Shown: piece by piece, positions 6,221 through 7,171 of the stretch
Layout of the letters: every line of letters begins with the position of its first letter
How positions within the stretch are numbered: the first letter of the stretch is position 1
From: an uncultured bacterium
GTDB lineage: Bacteria > Bacillota > Clostridia > Oscillospirales > Ruminococcaceae
Direction: 5' to 3'
Length of the DNA stretch: 7,171 bases
Assembly (NCBI GenBank): GCA_905214265.1
Contig: CAJMLQ010000144.1
Span: 1-7,171, forward strand
Notes under the pieces: generated by a model
Database searches by the model: none
What the model was told of the DNA's origin: nothing
What the model saw: only the letters and a program-made list of their open reading frames with translations
Made by a program: the position numbers and the translations under genes

Positions 6221-6257
6221 ATCCCGGGATGTTCTCCAAAACATTCCGGGATATTTT
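6221..6257 (+). terminator. Terminator of the aminopeptidase gene
   Basis: ATCCCGGGATGTT (6221-6233) pairs with AACATTCCGGGAT (6240-6252), 13 bp with one G-U, around a 6-base loop, followed by ATTTTGTAACCTTTTT. It starts 7 bases after the stop codon. The first T-run is short (four T) but a second follows. Confidence 0.8.
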
Positions 6258-6281
6258 GTAACCTTTTTCAAGAAAAACACG

Positions 6282-6310
6282 TTGACAACAGGCGGAAAAG
6301 GTGGTATTCT
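6282..6310 (+). promoter_or_regulatory. Promoter of the thuA-like gene
   Basis: Perfect -35 TTGACA (6282-6287), 17-base spacer, -10 TATTCT (6305-6310, 4 of 6). The start should be near 6317, inside the operator at 6316-6329. The gene's ribosome site is GAAAGG at 6351-6356, 10 bases before the ATG. Confidence 0.8.
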
Positions 6311-6315
6311 AACAC

Positions 6316-6329
6316 TGTAAACGATTACA
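6316..6329 (+). promoter_or_regulatory. cre-like operator (CcpA or another LacI-family regulator)
   Basis: TGTAAACGATTACA fits the catabolite-responsive element consensus TGWAANCGNTNWCA at every fixed position, and its arms TGTAA/TTACA are perfectly symmetric about a central CG. It sits 5 bases after the -10, over the expected start point, where bound protein would block transcription. CcpA is the usual reader of such sites in Firmicutes; a pathway-specific LacI-type repressor could use the same shape. Confidence 0.75.
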
Positions 6330-6366
6330 TCAAGGCGTAACCCTTTGACAGAAAGGCTGGTAAACT

Positions 6367-7098
6367 ATGGAGAAGATTCATGTAACCGTATGGAACGAAA
6401 ACTTCCATGAGAAAACCTCGGAAGAAGTTGCGAAAATTTACCCGGAGGGCATTCACGGCGCCATCGCGTCCTTCTTGAATCAGGAAGGTGATATCGAAGC
6501 CAGAACCGCGACGTTGGAAATGCCGGAACACGGCCTGACAGAAGAGGTCTTGAATAGAACGGACGTTCTTCTCTGGTGGGGACACTGCTGCCATGACAAG
6601 GTGGACGACGCAATCGTAGAGCGGGTGTACCAGCGGGTTCTTCAAGGGATGGGGCTGATCGTTCTTCATTCCGGCCATGCCTCCAAGATTTTCCGGAAAA
6701 TCTGCGGTACCAACTCTCAGGATCTGAAATGGCGGGAAAGCGGCGACAAGGAAATCCTCTGGGTGATCAGGCCCGATCATCCCATTGTCCGTGGCCTCGG
6801 CGAAAAGATCGTTCTGGAACATGAGGAAACCTACGGCGAACACTTTAACATCCCCGACCCTGACGAGCTGGTATTCATCAGCTGGTTCTCCGGCGGCGAG
6901 GTATTCCGCAGCGGCTGCTGCTACCACCGCGGCAAGGGGAAAATCTTCTACTTCAAGCCTGGCCACGAGACCTTCCCAATTTATCACAATCCGGAAATCC
7001 AGAAAGTAATTGCCAACGCGGTCCACTGGGCGGCTCCTGACAAGGAAATGCCCGAAATTACCTACGGTCATGTGCCGACGCCCCCCGTACAGGCATAA
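6367..7098 (+). CDS. ThuA-domain protein (trehalose-utilization-like)
   Basis: 243 residues, one ThuA domain (class I glutamine-amidotransferase-like fold) and nothing else. Marks visible: [16 protein letters not shown] at 1-16, [14 protein letters not shown] at 24-37, [13 protein letters not shown] at 67-79 with paired His73/His76, [10 protein letters not shown] at 100-109, [10 protein letters not shown] at 135-144, [13 protein letters not shown] at 151-163, and [29 protein letters not shown] at 194-222. These are the conserved blocks of the family as found in Clostridia. ThuA proteins were named from rhizobial disaccharide (trehalose/maltitol) catabolism and often sit beside Gfo/Idh/MocA oxidoreductases; the exact reaction of this small form is not established, so the name should not be read as proof of trehalose use. 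No signal peptide. Own promoter with a cre-like operator, so it is probably under carbon-source control. Only 21 bases after the stop an insertion sequence end seems to begin, and no terminator lies between them. Confidence 0.88.
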   Translation: MEKIHVTVWNENFHEKTSEEVAKIYPEGIHGAIASFLNQEGDIEARTATLEMPEHGLTEEVLNRTDVLLWWGHCCHDKVDDAIVERVYQRVLQGMGLIVLHSGHASKIFRKICGTNSQDLKWRESGDKEILWVIRPDHPIVRGLGEKIVLEHEETYGEHFNIPDPDELVFISWFSGGEVFRSGCCYHRGKGKIFYFKPGHETFPIYHNPEIQKVIANAVHWAAPDKEMPEITYGHVPTPPVQA

Positions 7099-7119
7099 AA
7101 ACTCCCCGCAGCGCATCTT

Positions 7120-7171
7120 TGAACTGCACCCCATTTGTTAGACAGTATGATATACTATCTAATGAATGGGG
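7120..7171. mobile_element. Probable terminus of an IS3-family insertion sequence (continues past window)
   Basis: From 7120 the sequence TGAACTGCACCCC, then ATTTG, then TTAGACA (7138-7144), has the form of an IS3-family terminal repeat: a TG start, a C-run and GTTAGACA. I recognise it by resemblance, not by alignment. An interrupted palindrome overlaps it: CCCCATT..TTAGA.AGTAT (7129-7148) against ATACT.TCTAA..AATGGGG (7152-7171), 20 positions with one mismatch and two G-T pairs around a 3-base loop, ending exactly at the window edge. Extended -10 TGATATACT at 7148-7156 could belong to the transposase promoter. No transposase is visible in the window. Confidence 0.5.

Overview
The window looks like chromosomal DNA of a moderately GC-rich Clostridia bacterium. 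A gut Oscillospiraceae/Ruminococcaceae-type genome is my best guess. The guess rests on AGGAGG-type ribosome sites, sigma-A promoters, a YbiT/YkpA-type ABC-F protein, a eukaryote-like three-domain aminopeptidase P and a ThuA-domain protein behind a cre-like operator. It is inferred from protein flavour and codon use, not from a database match.

Layout, left to right. (1) Positions 1-567 are the C-terminal end of FeoB, the ferrous iron transporter (+), cut by the window edge. (2) Positions 568-787 hold a hairpin shared by two converging genes. (3) Positions 788-2116 are mgtE, a Mg2+ channel/transporter (-). (4) Positions 2117-2575 hold a 459-base control region for mgtE: the ABC-F terminator, a very good sigma-A promoter, a roughly 285-nt leader with a possible 18-codon proline-containing upstream ORF, and a multi-branched RNA fold ending at the mgtE ribosome site. 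(5) Positions 2576-4177 are an ABC-F ATPase (-), whose second ATP site is degenerate at every diagnostic position. (6) Positions 4178-4428 are a divergent promoter region with two inverted repeats. (7) Positions 4429-6213 are an M24B Xaa-Pro aminopeptidase (+) with its own terminator. (8) Positions 6282-7098 are a ThuA-domain gene (+) with a consensus -35 and a perfect cre-type operator at the transcription start. (9) From 7120 to the window end there is what looks like the terminus of an IS3-family insertion sequence.

The genes do not form one operon. Each of the four complete genes has its own promoter, and each except thuA has a recognisable terminator. They are mostly housekeeping functions: metal transport (FeoB, MgtE), translation factor (ABC-F), peptide turnover (aminopeptidase P) and carbohydrate-linked metabolism under probable catabolite control (ThuA).

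The most interesting stretch is the mgtE leader. It does not read as the M-box Mg2+ riboswitch often found before mgtE in Firmicutes. It instead combines a short ORF carrying Pro-Tyr-Pro-Pro with a fold whose outer stem overlaps the end of that ORF, plus a bulge complementary to the mgtE Shine-Dalgarno sequence. This recalls, by analogy only, the proline-codon leader peptide (mgtL) that controls mgtA in enterobacteria. It is a hypothesis from sequence alone.
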